DNA from: Mesorhizobium zhangyense | Lineage (GTDB): Bacteria > Pseudomonadota > Alphaproteobacteria > Rhizobiales > Rhizobiaceae | Direction of reading: 5' to 3' | Assembly (NCBI RefSeq): GCF_011045115.1 | Contig: NZ_JAAKZG010000020.1 | Span: forward strand, 1 to 64,000 | DNA length: 64,000 bases | Part shown: piece by piece, positions 28,392-37,582 of the stretch | Layout of the letters: every line of letters begins with the position of its first letter | Numbering within the stretch: position 1 is the stretch's first letter | Program-made: the position numbers and the translations under genes | Notes under the pieces: generated by a model | What the model saw: only the letters and a program-made list of their open reading frames with translations | The model's database searches: none | Told to the model about the DNA's origin: nothing

Positions 28392-29222
28392 ATGAAGGAT
28401 ATCATCCGCACCTTTCTGCGGCGCCCCGCCGGCATCGTCGGGCTGGTGCTTCTGGGCCTCGTCTGCCTGATGGCGGTGGTCGCACCCCTGGTCTATCCCG
28501 CTTCGCCGTGGGAGATGACCGGCATACCCTTCAGCCGTCCGGGCGAGAACGGCATGCTTCTGGGCGCTGATACGCTCGGCCGCGATATCGCGTCCGGGAT
28601 CGTCCATGGCGCGCGGGTCTCGATCCTGATCGGGCTGGCCTCGACGCTGACGGCACTGTGCATCGGCGTGCTTCTCGGCTGCATCTCGGGCTATGCCGGC
28701 GGTGCGGTCGATGCCGTCATCGTGCGCTTCACCGAGATCTTCCAGACCATCCCGAGCTTCGTGCTTGCGATCCTTCTGGTGGCGATCCTGACGCCGTCGA
28801 TCGGCACCATCATCCTGGCGATCGGGCTGGTGAGCTGGCCGCCGCTGTCGCGGCTGACGCGGGCGCAGGTGCGCACCGTGGCGCAGCGCGAGTTCGTCCA
28901 GGCGGCGCGCTGCCAGGGCCAGTCCACTTTGTCGGTCGTCGTGCGCCATGTGCTGCCGAACGCCATCTCGCCGATCATCGTCGCCGGCTCGCTAACGGTT
29001 GCGGCGGCGATCCTGATCGAGGCCGGGCTGTCGTTCATGGGGCTTGGCGATCCCAACTATATGAGCTGGGGCTACATGATCGGGTCCGGGCGCACCGTCA
29101 TCCGACAAGCCTGGTGGATGAGCGTCTTCCCCGGTCTTGCCATCCTGCTGACGGTTGTCGCCATCAACCTTGTCGGCGAAGCGCTGAACGATGCGCTCAA
29201 CCCGAGGATATCGCGGGCATGA
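28392..29222 (+). CDS. Oligopeptide-type ABC transporter, permease DppC-like
   Basis: A 276-residue permease. The LLGADTLGRDIASGIVHGAR segment near residue 55-75 and the EAA loop near 160-185 (QREFVQAARCQGQS) identify DppC. ATG 28392 follows a GGAG site; the frame is open further upstream inside the previous gene. The ATPase gene overlaps its end (ATGA). Confidence 0.92.
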   Translation: MKDIIRTFLRRPAGIVGLVLLGLVCLMAVVAPLVYPASPWEMTGIPFSRPGENGMLLGADTLGRDIASGIVHGARVSILIGLASTLTALCIGVLLGCISGYAGGAVDAVIVRFTEIFQTIPSFVLAILLVAILTPSIGTIILAIGLVSWPPLSRLTRAQVRTVAQREFVQAARCQGQSTLSVVVRHVLPNAISPIIVAGSLTVAAAILIEAGLSFMGLGDPNYMSWGYMIGSGRTVIRQAWWMSVFPGLAILLTVVAINLVGEALNDALNPRISRA

Positions 29223-30853
29223 CCGAAACCCTGCTTGCCATCGAAAACCTCGTTCTCGGACTGCCGGACGGTGCCGACCGCGCCCATGCCGTGGACGGGA
29301 TCAGCCTGACCGTCAATGCCAACGAGATCGTCTGCCTTGTCGGCGAAAGCGGCTCGGGCAAGTCGATGACCGCGCATGCGATCCTCGGGCTGCTGCCGAA
29401 CAAGGTGAAGGCGCTCAATGGAGCGATCCGGCTCAGTGGGCGCGACCTGCTGCAGCTTTCGCCGCGCGAGATGCGCGCGCTGCGCGGTGGCGAGATCGCG
29501 ATGATCTTCCAGGAGCCGCTGACTGCGCTGAACCCGCTTGCCCGCGCTGGCGCGCAGGTGGCCGAGGCAATCCGAACCCATGATCCGTCAGCCAATGCGG
29601 CGGCGGTCGATGGCCGCGTGCAGGAGCTGTTCGGCCAGGTCGGCCTGCCCGATCCGGCGACACTTTCGGCTGCCTATCCGTTCCAGCTTTCGGGCGGACA
29701 GCGCCAGCGCGTGATGATCGCCATGGCGCTCGCCAACAACCCGCGGCTGCTGATCGCGGATGAGCCGACGACTGCGCTCGACGTGACGACGCAGCGCCAG
29801 ATCCTCGACCTGATCCGCAGCCTGCAGGAAAAGCGCGGCATGGGGGTGCTGTTCATCACCCATGACATCGGCGTGGTTGCCGACATCGCCGACCGCGTCA
29901 TCGTGCTGCGTCATGGCCGGGTGGTCGAGGAAGGCCCGGCAGCCGAGGTCCTGAGCGCACCGCGCGAGGATTATACGCGCGAGCTGCTGGATGCCGTGCC
30001 GGGACGGGGGGCTGTGCGCAAGGCAGAAAGCCGCGAGGCACCGCTGCTGGAGATCAAAAACCTGCAAAAGGTGTTCACGACCAGGCAGAGTTTCTTTGCC
30101 ACCCCGCGCCGGGTGGTTGCGGCCGAGAATATCAACCTTGTCCTGAACCGGGGCGACACGCTGGCGGTGGTGGGCGAGAGCGGTTCGGGCAAGTCGACGC
30201 TGGCGCGCATGGTGTTGCGGCTGATCGAGCCCGACGGCGGCGAGATCCTGTTCGACGGCGCTCCCGTCAACGCCATGGGCCGCGAGGCGCTGCGGCAGTT
30301 CCGCCGCCGCACGCAGATCGTGTTCCAGGATCCCTACGCCTCGCTCGATCCGCGCCTGAAGATCGGCGAGAGCATCGTCCGGGGGCCCATGGCCTTCGGC
30401 ACGCCGCGCAGCGATGCCGAGGCCATCGCCAAACGCTGGCTGGAACGGGTCGGCCTGGGCGCTCACGCCCTCGACCGGTTCCCGCACGAATTCTCCGGCG
30501 GGCAGCGCCAGCGCATCTGCATTGCGCGGGCTCTGGCGCTCGACCCCATCTGCCTGATCGCCGACGAAGCAGTCTCGGCGCTCGATGTCTCGGTGCAGGC
30601 GCGGGTGCTGCAGCTTCTCGCAGAGCTCAAGGCGGAGATGGGGCTCAGCATGCTCTTCATCACCCACGACCTGCGCGTCGCCCGCGAGATCGCAGACCGC
30701 ATCGTCGTCATGCAGCACGGCCGCATCGTCGAACAGGCACCCGCAGCCGAACTCTTCGACACACCACGCGCCGACTATACAAGACGACTGCTCCAAGCCG
30801 TTCCAGGCAGGGAGTTCTTTGCAAGCAGGGAAAGGGCCGGCGCTGCCGTCTAG
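29219..30853 (+). CDS. Oligopeptide-type ABC transporter, fused double ATPase
   Basis: A 544-residue double ATPase. Walker A GESGSGKS occurs near residue 41 and again near 320; signatures LSGGQRQR (near 157) and FSGGQRQR (near 425) and two Walker B elements (IADEP, IADEA) complete both halves. The second Walker B ends in Ala in place of Pro, a minor variant. Start 29219 overlaps the permease stop by four bases; the long frame open upstream is antisense-like noise over the permease. Confidence 0.93.
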   Translation: MTETLLAIENLVLGLPDGADRAHAVDGISLTVNANEIVCLVGESGSGKSMTAHAILGLLPNKVKALNGAIRLSGRDLLQLSPREMRALRGGEIAMIFQEPLTALNPLARAGAQVAEAIRTHDPSANAAAVDGRVQELFGQVGLPDPATLSAAYPFQLSGGQRQRVMIAMALANNPRLLIADEPTTALDVTTQRQILDLIRSLQEKRGMGVLFITHDIGVVADIADRVIVLRHGRVVEEGPAAEVLSAPREDYTRELLDAVPGRGAVRKAESREAPLLEIKNLQKVFTTRQSFFATPRRVVAAENINLVLNRGDTLAVVGESGSGKSTLARMVLRLIEPDGGEILFDGAPVNAMGREALRQFRRRTQIVFQDPYASLDPRLKIGESIVRGPMAFGTPRSDAEAIAKRWLERVGLGAHALDRFPHEFSGGQRQRICIARALALDPICLIADEAVSALDVSVQARVLQLLAELKAEMGLSMLFITHDLRVAREIADRIVVMQHGRIVEQAPAAELFDTPRADYTRRLLQAVPGREFFASRERAGAAV

Positions 30854-30885
30854 GGCATGCGAAGCCTGTAGCGTAGCGAACATGA

Positions 30886-32898
30886 ATGTGGATGACGACC
30901 ATGGATGACCACACGCGTTCCTTCATCGAGAAGTCGACGCTGCTGTTCATTGCCTCACGCAATGGTGAGGGCGCGATGGATGTCTCGCCGCGCGGCGGCC
31001 AGCCTTCGGTGGTCCGGCTGCGCGACGATGGCAGCCTGCTGCTTCCAGATTATGTCGGCAACCGCAGGCTCGACACCATCGGCAATCTGCTGAGCAATCC
31101 CGATGTCGCGCTGGTCCTGCTCACCCGGCGTTGCGAGGAGTATCTGCGGATTGCCGCACGCGCGAGCGTGTCGCAAAGCGGGGAAGACATCGCCGCCTTC
31201 CCCGCCGACGAGAACCGTCCGCTCAGCGTCATTGTGCTGACGCCGACCCGGATGGAGTTGGTGCCAAGCAAGGCCTTCGCCAGAAGCGGCTTCTGGATCG
31301 ATCCGGCCGACAGGAAGCCGCCGCTGGACGTCCTGGATATCTATGCCAGGGACGGCCGATGGCAAGCCGAGGGCGGGCGCAAGCCGGTTCTCTATGACGC
31401 TGCCGCTGAAAGCCGTCTTGCCGAGGCCGGCCTGCGGGACTTTTACGGGACGCCGAGCCCGCTGGTGCAGACCAAGGTCTACAACACCGCCGGCCCGGGC
31501 TTCATGGGATTTATCGACGATGCGCAGTTCATCGTCTTTGCGCATGAAAGCGATACGGGCGAGATCCTGATGGACCTTGTGGGCGGGTCGCCCCTTCGAC
31601 TCGATCCCGATACGAACACACAGTCCCTCCTGCTCGATGTCAGCCACGAAGGCTCAGTAGCGTCCGCCACGCCGCATTCCGCCCCATTCGCGCTCTTGGC
31701 TGCCGAGCCGGGCCGGTCCGACAACATACGGCTCAACGGCGCCTATCGCGAGGTGAGCACCCAGCCGGACGGGCAACGCCGGTTGAGTGTGCATCCCGAA
31801 GAAATCTACTTCCACTGCTCGGCCGCTTTTGCCCGCTCGCGGATATGGACGGATTCGCGCCCGGTTGCCTGGAGTGGCCGGCGCAGCTTCACCTGCGTTG
31901 CCCGAAAACGGGAAAGCCCCGACGTCGTGTCTTTCGTGCTGAAGCCACGCGATAATGCGCCGATCGGAGCGGTTGCGCCCGGGCAATATGTGACCGTGTC
32001 CCTGCCCAAGGACGAGCATCAGGCGCAGCGGCGGCGTTGCTATTCCGTCTCCGGCACTCCCGACGCGCAATCGCTGCGCATATCCGTGCGCCGGATCGGC
32101 GGTGGCGGCGTCTCGGATCTGCTGCACGATACGGTCGATGTCGGAGATGAAGTGTTCCTCGGCACCGCGGGCGGACAGTTCGTGCTCGACAGCGCGCCGC
32201 TGCGTCCGGTGGTGCTTGTCAGTGCAGGCGTCGGCATCACGCCGCTTCTGCCGATGATGGAGGAACTGGCGCGCGAGCCTGTGGGGCGCGATGTCTGGTT
32301 CGTTCACGTGGCCCGCAACGCCAGACATCATTTGTTCGCGGAAGAGGCTCGGCAGATCGCAAGAGACGCGAGCAGCAACATCAGGCTATTCACGGCCTAT
32401 TCCCAACCTGAAAGCAATGACGTCTGCGATCATTCAGGCCGCATCGATGCTCCAACGCTGGTATCGCTGGTGCCGGTTGCCGATGCCGATTTCTACATCT
32501 GTGGCCCGGATGAATTCATGTCGTCGCTCAGGCAAGGCCTGATCGATTTTGGCGCTGCGCCCGAAAGCATCAGGATCGAGGCATTCGAGCCGCGAAGCGG
32601 CGGTCTGGCGGGAGCCTTGTCGAGCGGGATGGCTAGCCGTGCGCCCCGCAAGGTGGAGTTTGCACGTTCGGGCAAGAGTTTGACGTGGAAACCCGAAAGC
32701 GGATCCTTGCTGGATCTCGCCTTGGCGAACGACATCGAGGTCCAGTATTCCTGCCGCAACGGCGAATGCCAGTCCTGTGTGCAGCGCTTCGTCAGCGGCA
32801 GCGCCGACTATCCCACCGGCGAAGAGCCGCTTCTGGCGCGCGGCCAGGTAATGCTTTGCCAGGCCATCCCGCGCGGCGATCTCGTCCTCGACTGCTGA
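30886..32898 (+). CDS. PNPOx - FNR flavodoxin-reductase - [2Fe-2S] ferredoxin fusion protein
   Basis: A 670-residue (or 665 from ATG 30901) cytosolic redox protein of three recognisable parts. Residues about 10-200 resemble pyridoxamine-phosphate-oxidase-like flavin proteins (FIASRNGEGAMDVSPRGG); about 335-560 form a ferredoxin-reductase module with the FAD motif RCYSVSG, the NAD region GVGITPLLPMM and YICGPDEFM; the C-terminus is a plant-type ferredoxin with C623-x4-C628-x2-C631 and Cys658. Electrons would run NAD(P)H-FAD-FeS-flavin domain, or to an outside partner. It follows the ABC ATPase by about 30 bases in the same direction. No strong RBS is visible. Confidence 0.85.
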   Translation: MWMTTMDDHTRSFIEKSTLLFIASRNGEGAMDVSPRGGQPSVVRLRDDGSLLLPDYVGNRRLDTIGNLLSNPDVALVLLTRRCEEYLRIAARASVSQSGEDIAAFPADENRPLSVIVLTPTRMELVPSKAFARSGFWIDPADRKPPLDVLDIYARDGRWQAEGGRKPVLYDAAAESRLAEAGLRDFYGTPSPLVQTKVYNTAGPGFMGFIDDAQFIVFAHESDTGEILMDLVGGSPLRLDPDTNTQSLLLDVSHEGSVASATPHSAPFALLAAEPGRSDNIRLNGAYREVSTQPDGQRRLSVHPEEIYFHCSAAFARSRIWTDSRPVAWSGRRSFTCVARKRESPDVVSFVLKPRDNAPIGAVAPGQYVTVSLPKDEHQAQRRRCYSVSGTPDAQSLRISVRRIGGGGVSDLLHDTVDVGDEVFLGTAGGQFVLDSAPLRPVVLVSAGVGITPLLPMMEELAREPVGRDVWFVHVARNARHHLFAEEARQIARDASSNIRLFTAYSQPESNDVCDHSGRIDAPTLVSLVPVADADFYICGPDEFMSSLRQGLIDFGAAPESIRIEAFEPRSGGLAGALSSGMASRAPRKVEFARSGKSLTWKPESGSLLDLALANDIEVQYSCRNGECQSCVQRFVSGSADYPTGEEPLLARGQVMLCQAIPRGDLVLDC

Positions 32899-32982
32899 GC
32901 CTTCGATTGATGTTCCTGCCGCATCTGGTGTGCCGCATAGGATGATCGTTTCCCAAAGCTGTTAGTGACTGAAAGGATTCGC

Positions 32983-34146
32983 ATGTCCTCACCCCGGAGT
33001 TTTACGCCGAAGGAGATGCTGGAACGGCTGGTCGCCTTCCCTACCGTTTCGTCGGACAGCAACCTTGAACTGATCGAATTCGTCAAAGCTTATCTGGCCG
33101 AACACGGCGTGTCCTCGACGGTGATCTTCAACGAGGACGGCTCGAAGGCCAATCTTTTCGCGACGATCGGCCCGATGGCGCCCGGCGGAGTGGTGCTGTC
33201 TGGCCATACCGATGTCGTGCCGGCACTTGAAGCGGGCTGGACGAACAGCCCGTGGTCGCTGACCGAACGCAACGGCCGGCTCTACGGCCGGGGTTCATGC
33301 GATATGAAGGGCTTCAATGCGCTCGCTTTGGCGGCAGTGCCGAACATGCTTGCGGCAAGCCTCAAGGCACCGATCCACATCGCTCTTTCCTACGATGAGG
33401 AAGTCGGATGCAAGGGCGCACCGTCGATGGTCGAGAGGATGATCGAGAAGGTGGCCACGCCTCGGGCGGTCTTTGTGGGCGAGCCGACGCGCATGCGCGT
33501 GGTCAATGGGCACAAGGGGATCGTCGCTTTCAACACCCATGTGCGCGGCCACGCGGTCCATTCCAGCCGAATCGATACCGGCGTAAGCGCCGTCATGATC
33601 GCGGCCCGGCTTGTGACCTGGCTGGACGACACGCTGGCCGACAACAGCCGTCATCCCGCGCCGGGCGCTTTCGAACCGCCCTATACGACCCTGCATTGCG
33701 GCGTGTTCAATGGCGGTGTGGCTGGCAACATTGTGGCCGAATCCTGCAGCTTCGTCACGGATATCCGCGCCATTCCGCAGGAGACCGGACAGGGTTTCCG
33801 CGACAGGTTCGAGCAATACGCGCGCACCGAGATCGAGCCCGCGATGAAAGCTATTGCCCCGAATTCAGGCATCGAGATTGAGGATCTCTCATCCGTTCCG
33901 GGCCTTGCACCGGAACCGGACGGCAATGCGGAGGCACTCGCGCTTGCGCTGACGGGCGCAAACGATACGGCGGTCGTTGCCTATGCGACGGAAGGCGGCA
34001 TTTTCCAGAATGCAGGCTGGTCGACGATCGTTGTGGGACCGGGCGACATCGCACAGGCCCATCAGGTCGATGAGTATATCGAGGTTGAGCAACTGGCAGC
34101 CGGAGAGCGGTTTATCCGGCGACTGATCGCGGACCTCGCCCGATAG
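32983..34146 (+). CDS. M20-family deacylase (acetylornithine deacetylase ArgE-like)
   Basis: A 387-residue M20A metallohydrolase. Metal-binding GHTDVVPA near residue 70, RGSCDMKGFNA near 105, catalytic DEEVGCKGAP near 140 and a late H-Q-V-D-E near 360 are all present. The family removes acyl groups from N-acetylornithine and similar amides. ATG 32983 has AAAGGA five bases upstream. As last gene of the catabolic run it may act on the imported compound rather than in arginine synthesis. Confidence 0.87.
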   Translation: MSSPRSFTPKEMLERLVAFPTVSSDSNLELIEFVKAYLAEHGVSSTVIFNEDGSKANLFATIGPMAPGGVVLSGHTDVVPALEAGWTNSPWSLTERNGRLYGRGSCDMKGFNALALAAVPNMLAASLKAPIHIALSYDEEVGCKGAPSMVERMIEKVATPRAVFVGEPTRMRVVNGHKGIVAFNTHVRGHAVHSSRIDTGVSAVMIAARLVTWLDDTLADNSRHPAPGAFEPPYTTLHCGVFNGGVAGNIVAESCSFVTDIRAIPQETGQGFRDRFEQYARTEIEPAMKAIAPNSGIEIEDLSSVPGLAPEPDGNAEALALALTGANDTAVVAYATEGGIFQNAGWSTIVVGPGDIAQAHQVDEYIEVEQLAAGERFIRRLIADLAR

Positions 34147-34269
34147 GTGTTGGGCCTTGGACCTGAAGCGGCGGGTCGTTCTTGTTATCGGCGCGCCCGT
34201 GGCTTGGATCGCCGTGGCGTTGATGCACGATCGCTTGTTGAACTCGACTAGAACGGGATATCGCAGGCC

Positions 34270-34395
34270 CGGCAGCGCGAGATCGATCGTATCGTGGACG
34301 CGGTAGCGAAAGGTCTAATGGAAGCCGAAGAAATCGGGATAGGATCAAAGTCGCTAAGGCGGAGCGCAATCGTCTGCAAGCCGAACTCGATTTTG
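34270..34395 (+). pseudogene. Relic of a serine site-specific recombinase C-terminal coiled region
   Basis: Two reading frames joined by a frameshift near 34335 read RQREIDRIVDAVAKGLMEAEEI and then DRIKVAKAERNRLQAELDF. This alternation of charged helix, AVAKG turn and ERxRLQAELD is the familiar end of large serine recombinases/resolvases of integrating elements. No start, catalytic domain or stop belongs to it. It lies directly at the 3' side of tRNA-Met, the classic integration position. Confidence 0.5.
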
Positions 34396-34402
34396 TTCCG
34401 CC

Positions 34403-34439
34403 ACTGCTCCAAGGAGCAGTCCCACTGGTTTCAGTGGGA
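34403..34439 (-). terminator. Two back-to-back hairpins at the 3' side of tRNA-Met
   Basis: First stem ACTGCTCC/GGAGCAGT with a 2-base gap (34403-34420); second TCCCACTG/CAGTGGGA with loop GTTT (34420-34439). Both are perfect 8-bp stems a few bases beyond the tRNA 3' end. No T-run follows, so they may be processing or attachment-site structures instead of a terminator. Confidence 0.45.
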
Positions 34440-34443
34440 GCGA

Positions 34444-34520
34444 TGGTAGCGGGAAGTGGACTCGAACCACCGACCCCAGGATTATGATTCCCGTGCTCTA
34501 ACCAACTGAGCTATCCCGCC
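34444..34520 (-). tRNA. tRNA-Met (anticodon CAT)
   Basis: A 77-base cloverleaf with encoded CCA. Acceptor stem GGCGGGA/TCCCGCT, D arm GCTC/GAGC, anticodon stem CGGGA/TCCTG with loop ATCATAA (anticodon at 34484-34486), TpsiC arm GGTGG/CCACT with TTCGAGT loop. The sequence resembles alphaproteobacterial elongator tRNA-Met; tRNA-Ile2 (also CAT, lysidine-modified) is less likely given the GGCGGG acceptor. Confidence 0.93.
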
Positions 34521-34590
34521 ACGGAGCGAAAGTCCGAAAATTCGCCGCAATTGAGCGGGCATTTCGAAGCCTTCGCCGAAGGTCGGGCGG

Positions 34591-34619
34591 ATATAAGGTC
34601 GCGACGGTAGGGCTGTCAA
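34591..34619 (-). promoter_or_regulatory. Sigma-70 promoter of tRNA-Met
   Basis: On the minus strand: TTGACA (34614-34619), a 17-base spacer, TTATAT (34591-34596), about 70 bases before the tRNA 5' end. Near-consensus housekeeping promoter. Confidence 0.8.
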
Positions 34620-34757
34620 GCACCGAGAGCCGGTGCGACTTCAAGAATTGATGCAAAGAAATCCTTTCTGGCATTCCATTTGATTCAGTGGGCGGGGTTG
34701 AGTTCGAAACGGTGCGCCGTTATGTCTCCGCCACCTATTTATTGAGTTCATAATTTG

Positions 34758-35711
34758 ATGAAACCGCGAATTGCAGTTCTGGGATGCGGATATTGGGGTG
34801 CGAACCATATCCGCACTCTAAAGGCCCTCGGTGTCCTCCACGCGGTTTCGGACGCCAACAAGGCGCGTGCCGAAGGCTTTGCCTCGGAGCAGGATTGCCT
34901 TGCCATCGAGCCCGACGCCCTGTTCACCCGCAAGGATATCGACGCCATCGTCATGGCGCTGCCGCCGCAGTTTCATGCCGAAGCGGCGATAAAGGCTGTG
35001 GAAAACGGCAAGGACGTGCTGGTCGAAAAGCCGATCGCGCTGACCGTTCCGGATGCAGAGCGCGCGGTTGCGGCGGCAAAGGCCAACAAGCGCATCTTCA
35101 TGACCGGCCATGTGCTGCGCTTCCATCCCGCCTTCGAGAAGCTCAAGGAACTGATCGACAATGGCGAGCTGGGCGAGGTGAAATACATTCACTCGCACCG
35201 TCTCGGGCTCGGAAAGTTCCATACCGAAAACGACGCGCTGTGGGACCTGGCGCCGCACGACCTGTCGATGATCCTGGCGATCACCGGTTCGGCGCCGACG
35301 GAAATACGCGGCGAGGGTGCTGCCCTTCTGGATCACCAGAGCGATTTTGCCCATCTGCACATGCGTTTCCCCAACGGGCTGCGCAGTCATCTGTTTACTT
35401 CGCGCCTCAATCCCTACCGCGAGCGGCGGCTGACTGTGGTCGGCACGCGGGCAATGGCGGTGTTCGATGATGTCGAGCCGTGGGAGCGCAAGCTTGCCGT
35501 CTATCGCCATGCCGTCTGGCAGGATAGCGGCCAATGGGCGTTTACTGCCAATGAGCCGACCTACATTCCGGTGGAAGGCGGCATGCCGCTAACGCGCGAA
35601 CTGGAACACTTCCTGTCGTGCATCCAGACGCGGGCCGAGCCGCGCACCAGCGGTGAGGAAGCAATCACCGTTCTTCGCATCCTGACTGCCGGGACAGTCA
35701 CGCACGGTTGA
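34758..35711 (+). CDS. Gfo/Idh/MocA-family oxidoreductase
   Basis: A 317-residue NAD(P)-dependent sugar-type dehydrogenase. The N-terminal Rossmann fold shows VLGCGYWGANHIR; the active-site EKPIAL motif is near residue 92 and the C-terminal DLAPHDLSM segment near 165 carries the catalytic His region. The WGANH and WDLAPHD wording is typical of the nucleotide-sugar branch (WbpB-like). Start could be TTG 34755 or ATG 34758. Its substrate cannot be told. Confidence 0.85.
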   Translation: MKPRIAVLGCGYWGANHIRTLKALGVLHAVSDANKARAEGFASEQDCLAIEPDALFTRKDIDAIVMALPPQFHAEAAIKAVENGKDVLVEKPIALTVPDAERAVAAAKANKRIFMTGHVLRFHPAFEKLKELIDNGELGEVKYIHSHRLGLGKFHTENDALWDLAPHDLSMILAITGSAPTEIRGEGAALLDHQSDFAHLHMRFPNGLRSHLFTSRLNPYRERRLTVVGTRAMAVFDDVEPWERKLAVYRHAVWQDSGQWAFTANEPTYIPVEGGMPLTRELEHFLSCIQTRAEPRTSGEEAITVLRILTAGTVTHG

Positions 35712-35774
35712 GCCTATTGGCGCGCCGGCGGTGATACGCCGCCGCCAGCCCTGTCTTGTTTTATCCGGAGCTTG

Positions 35775-36965
35775 TTACTCGGCAGCGATCGTGTTCGAGC
35801 GCGCGGCGAGCTTCGTCAGCATGGCTTCGGCCTCGGCACCCCGTTCGGAACGCTCGATGAAGCCGCCGCCGAGCACGCGGGCGTCGTTGCCGTCATCGAC
35901 ATAGAGCACACAGGCCTGGCCCGGTGCGATGCCCGATTCGCCATCGCCGAGTTCGACGAAGATTGCGCCGTCGCGATTGTGAAGCACTGCTGGACGCGGC
36001 GGGCGGGTGGAACGCACCTTGGCGAAAAGCTCAATGCCTTCCGGTCCGATCTCGCCCAGCGGCGTGTCGCCCAGCCAGTTCATGTCGCGCAGGTAGATCT
36101 TGTGCGTCTCCAGCGCCTCGCGCGGGCCGACGATGACGCGGGCGCGCTCGGCGTCGAGATGAACAACGTAGAGCGGTTCGCCCGAGGCGATGCCGATGCC
36201 GCGGCGCTGGCCGATCGTATAGCGCAGGATGCCGTCATGGCGGCCGAGCACGCGCCCATCGATATGGACGATGTCGCCGGGATTGGCGGCGGTCGGCTTC
36301 AGCTTGGCGATGATGTCCGAATACTTGCCCTGCGGCACGAAGCAGATGTCCTGGCTGTCCTGCTTGGTGGCAACCGAAAGCCCGAGATCCTCGGCGATGG
36401 CGCGTACCTCCGGCTTCGACAGGCCGCCGAGCGGGAAGCGCAGATAGTCGATCTGTTCCTGCGTGGTGGCGAAAAGGAAATAGCTCTGGTCGCGGTCGGC
36501 GTCGACCGGACGGTAAAGCGCGCGGTGGGCGCCATTGGCGCGTGAGCGGATGTAATGACCCGTCGCCAGTGCGTCGGCGCCGAGTTCGCGCGCGGTCTCG
36601 AGAAGGTCGGCGAACTTGACCGTCTGGTTGCACGACACGCAGGGGATCGGCGTTTCGCCGGAGACATAGCTCTCGGCGAAGGGATCGATGACCGCTTTGC
36701 GGAAGCGTTCTTCATAGTTCAGCACATAATGCGGAATGCCGAGCGTCTCGGAGACGCGGCGGGCGTCGTCGATATCCTGACCGGCGCAGCACGAGCCGGC
36801 CCGGTGGGTGGCTGCGCCATGATCGTAGAGTTGAAGCGTCACGCCGACGACGTCGTAGCCTTCACGTTTCAGGATGCCTGCCACGACAGACGAATCGACG
36901 CCACCCGACATCGCAACCACGACGCGTGTATCTTCAGGACGTCCGGGAAGGTCCAGGCTGTTCAT
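35775..36965 (-). CDS. mnmA: tRNA-specific 2-thiouridylase MnmA
   Basis: A 396-residue enzyme that thiolates U34 of tRNA-Lys, Glu and Gln. PP-loop SGGVDSS near residue 20, first catalytic Cys in PCVSCNQ near 108, second in QDICFVPQG near 208, and the tRNA-binding GQRRGIG near 250 are all there. Full length. Encoded leftwards; the sciP gene starts divergently 275 bases away. Confidence 0.97.
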   Translation of the reverse strand: MNSLDLPGRPEDTRVVVAMSGGVDSSVVAGILKREGYDVVGVTLQLYDHGAATHRAGSCCAGQDIDDARRVSETLGIPHYVLNYEERFRKAVIDPFAESYVSGETPIPCVSCNQTVKFADLLETARELGADALATGHYIRSRANGAHRALYRPVDADRDQSYFLFATTQEQIDYLRFPLGGLSKPEVRAIAEDLGLSVATKQDSQDICFVPQGKYSDIIAKLKPTAANPGDIVHIDGRVLGRHDGILRYTIGQRRGIGIASGEPLYVVHLDAERARVIVGPREALETHKIYLRDMNWLGDTPLGEIGPEGIELFAKVRSTRPPRPAVLHNRDGAIFVELGDGESGIAPGQACVLYVDDGNDARVLGGGFIERSERGAEAEAMLTKLAARSNTIAAE

Positions 36966-37122
36966 AAAAGGATGGTCCGTTTCAGCTGTTCGGGCGCTTC
37001 ATGCCAACGACGGGAATATAGGTCAAGCCGCCGCAAAGCGCCACAGTTGGCGTTTGTGCCACATGAGATGAGGTTTTTAACACTTTCATTGGCACCATGC
37101 AGCAACACCAGTGGGCCGCTTC

Positions 37123-37130
37123 ATGGTTAA
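37123..37130 (-). promoter_or_regulatory. CtrA half-site TTAACCAT upstream of sciP
   Basis: The minus strand reads TTAACCAT, a classic CtrA half-site, about 110 bases before the sciP ATG. In Caulobacter, CtrA activates sciP, so the position makes sense. One half-site alone is weak evidence. Confidence 0.45.
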
Positions 37131-37240
37131 CAAAAGGTTCACGAACATTACTCAAGGCTTACCATCGGTTTAGGCAATTTTTAAAGCTGTGGCGGTAATG
37201 TGGTTGTGATTGGGTCTTTAAGTTTTGTGTAGAGAGTACT

Positions 37241-37516
37241 ATGACCGATCTGGTTAGACCGCGTGTCAAATATGTTATTGGGCCTGACGGCAGCCCGCTT
37301 ACCATTGCCGATCTTCCTCCGACGAATACCCGTCGCTGGGTCATTCGCCGCAAGGCCGAAGTTGTTGCGGCCGTTCGCGGGGGGCTTTTAAGCCTCGAAG
37401 AAGCATGTCAGCGCTATAAACTGACAACCGAAGAATTTCTGTCCTGGCAGGCATCGATCGACGAATACGGCCTTGCCGGGCTGCGGACCACCCGTATCCA
37501 GCAATATCGACATTGA
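37241..37516 (+). CDS. sciP: CtrA inhibitor SciP (DUF1153)
   Basis: A 91-residue helix-turn-helix protein. The N-terminal RPRVKYVIGPDGSPLT and the RRWVIRRKAEVVAAV...EEACQRYKLTTEEFLSWQ core are those of DUF1153/SciP. In Caulobacter it binds DNA and CtrA and blocks CtrA-dependent transcription early in the cell cycle. A strong terminator follows. Finding it 3.7 kb from ctrA is notable. Confidence 0.93.
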   Translation: MTDLVRPRVKYVIGPDGSPLTIADLPPTNTRRWVIRRKAEVVAAVRGGLLSLEEACQRYKLTTEEFLSWQASIDEYGLAGLRTTRIQQYRH

Positions 37517-37533
37517 TTTTCTAGGCACCAGCG

Positions 37534-37567
37534 AAACGGCCGAACCGCAAGGTCCGGCCGTTTTCTT
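37534..37567 (+). terminator. Terminator after sciP
   Basis: A 9-bp perfect stem (AAACGGCCG at 37534-37542 with CGGCCGTTT at 37555-37563), then TTCTTT. Lies 17 bases past the sciP stop and may serve the convergent oxidoreductase gene too. Confidence 0.8.
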
Positions 37568-37582
37568 TGTCGATCGTATCGA

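Noticed and set aside
28658-29218. Upstream extension of the double ATPase
   Set aside because: Overlaps the DppC permease in another frame; the ATPase N-terminus and ATGA overlap at 29219 are standard.
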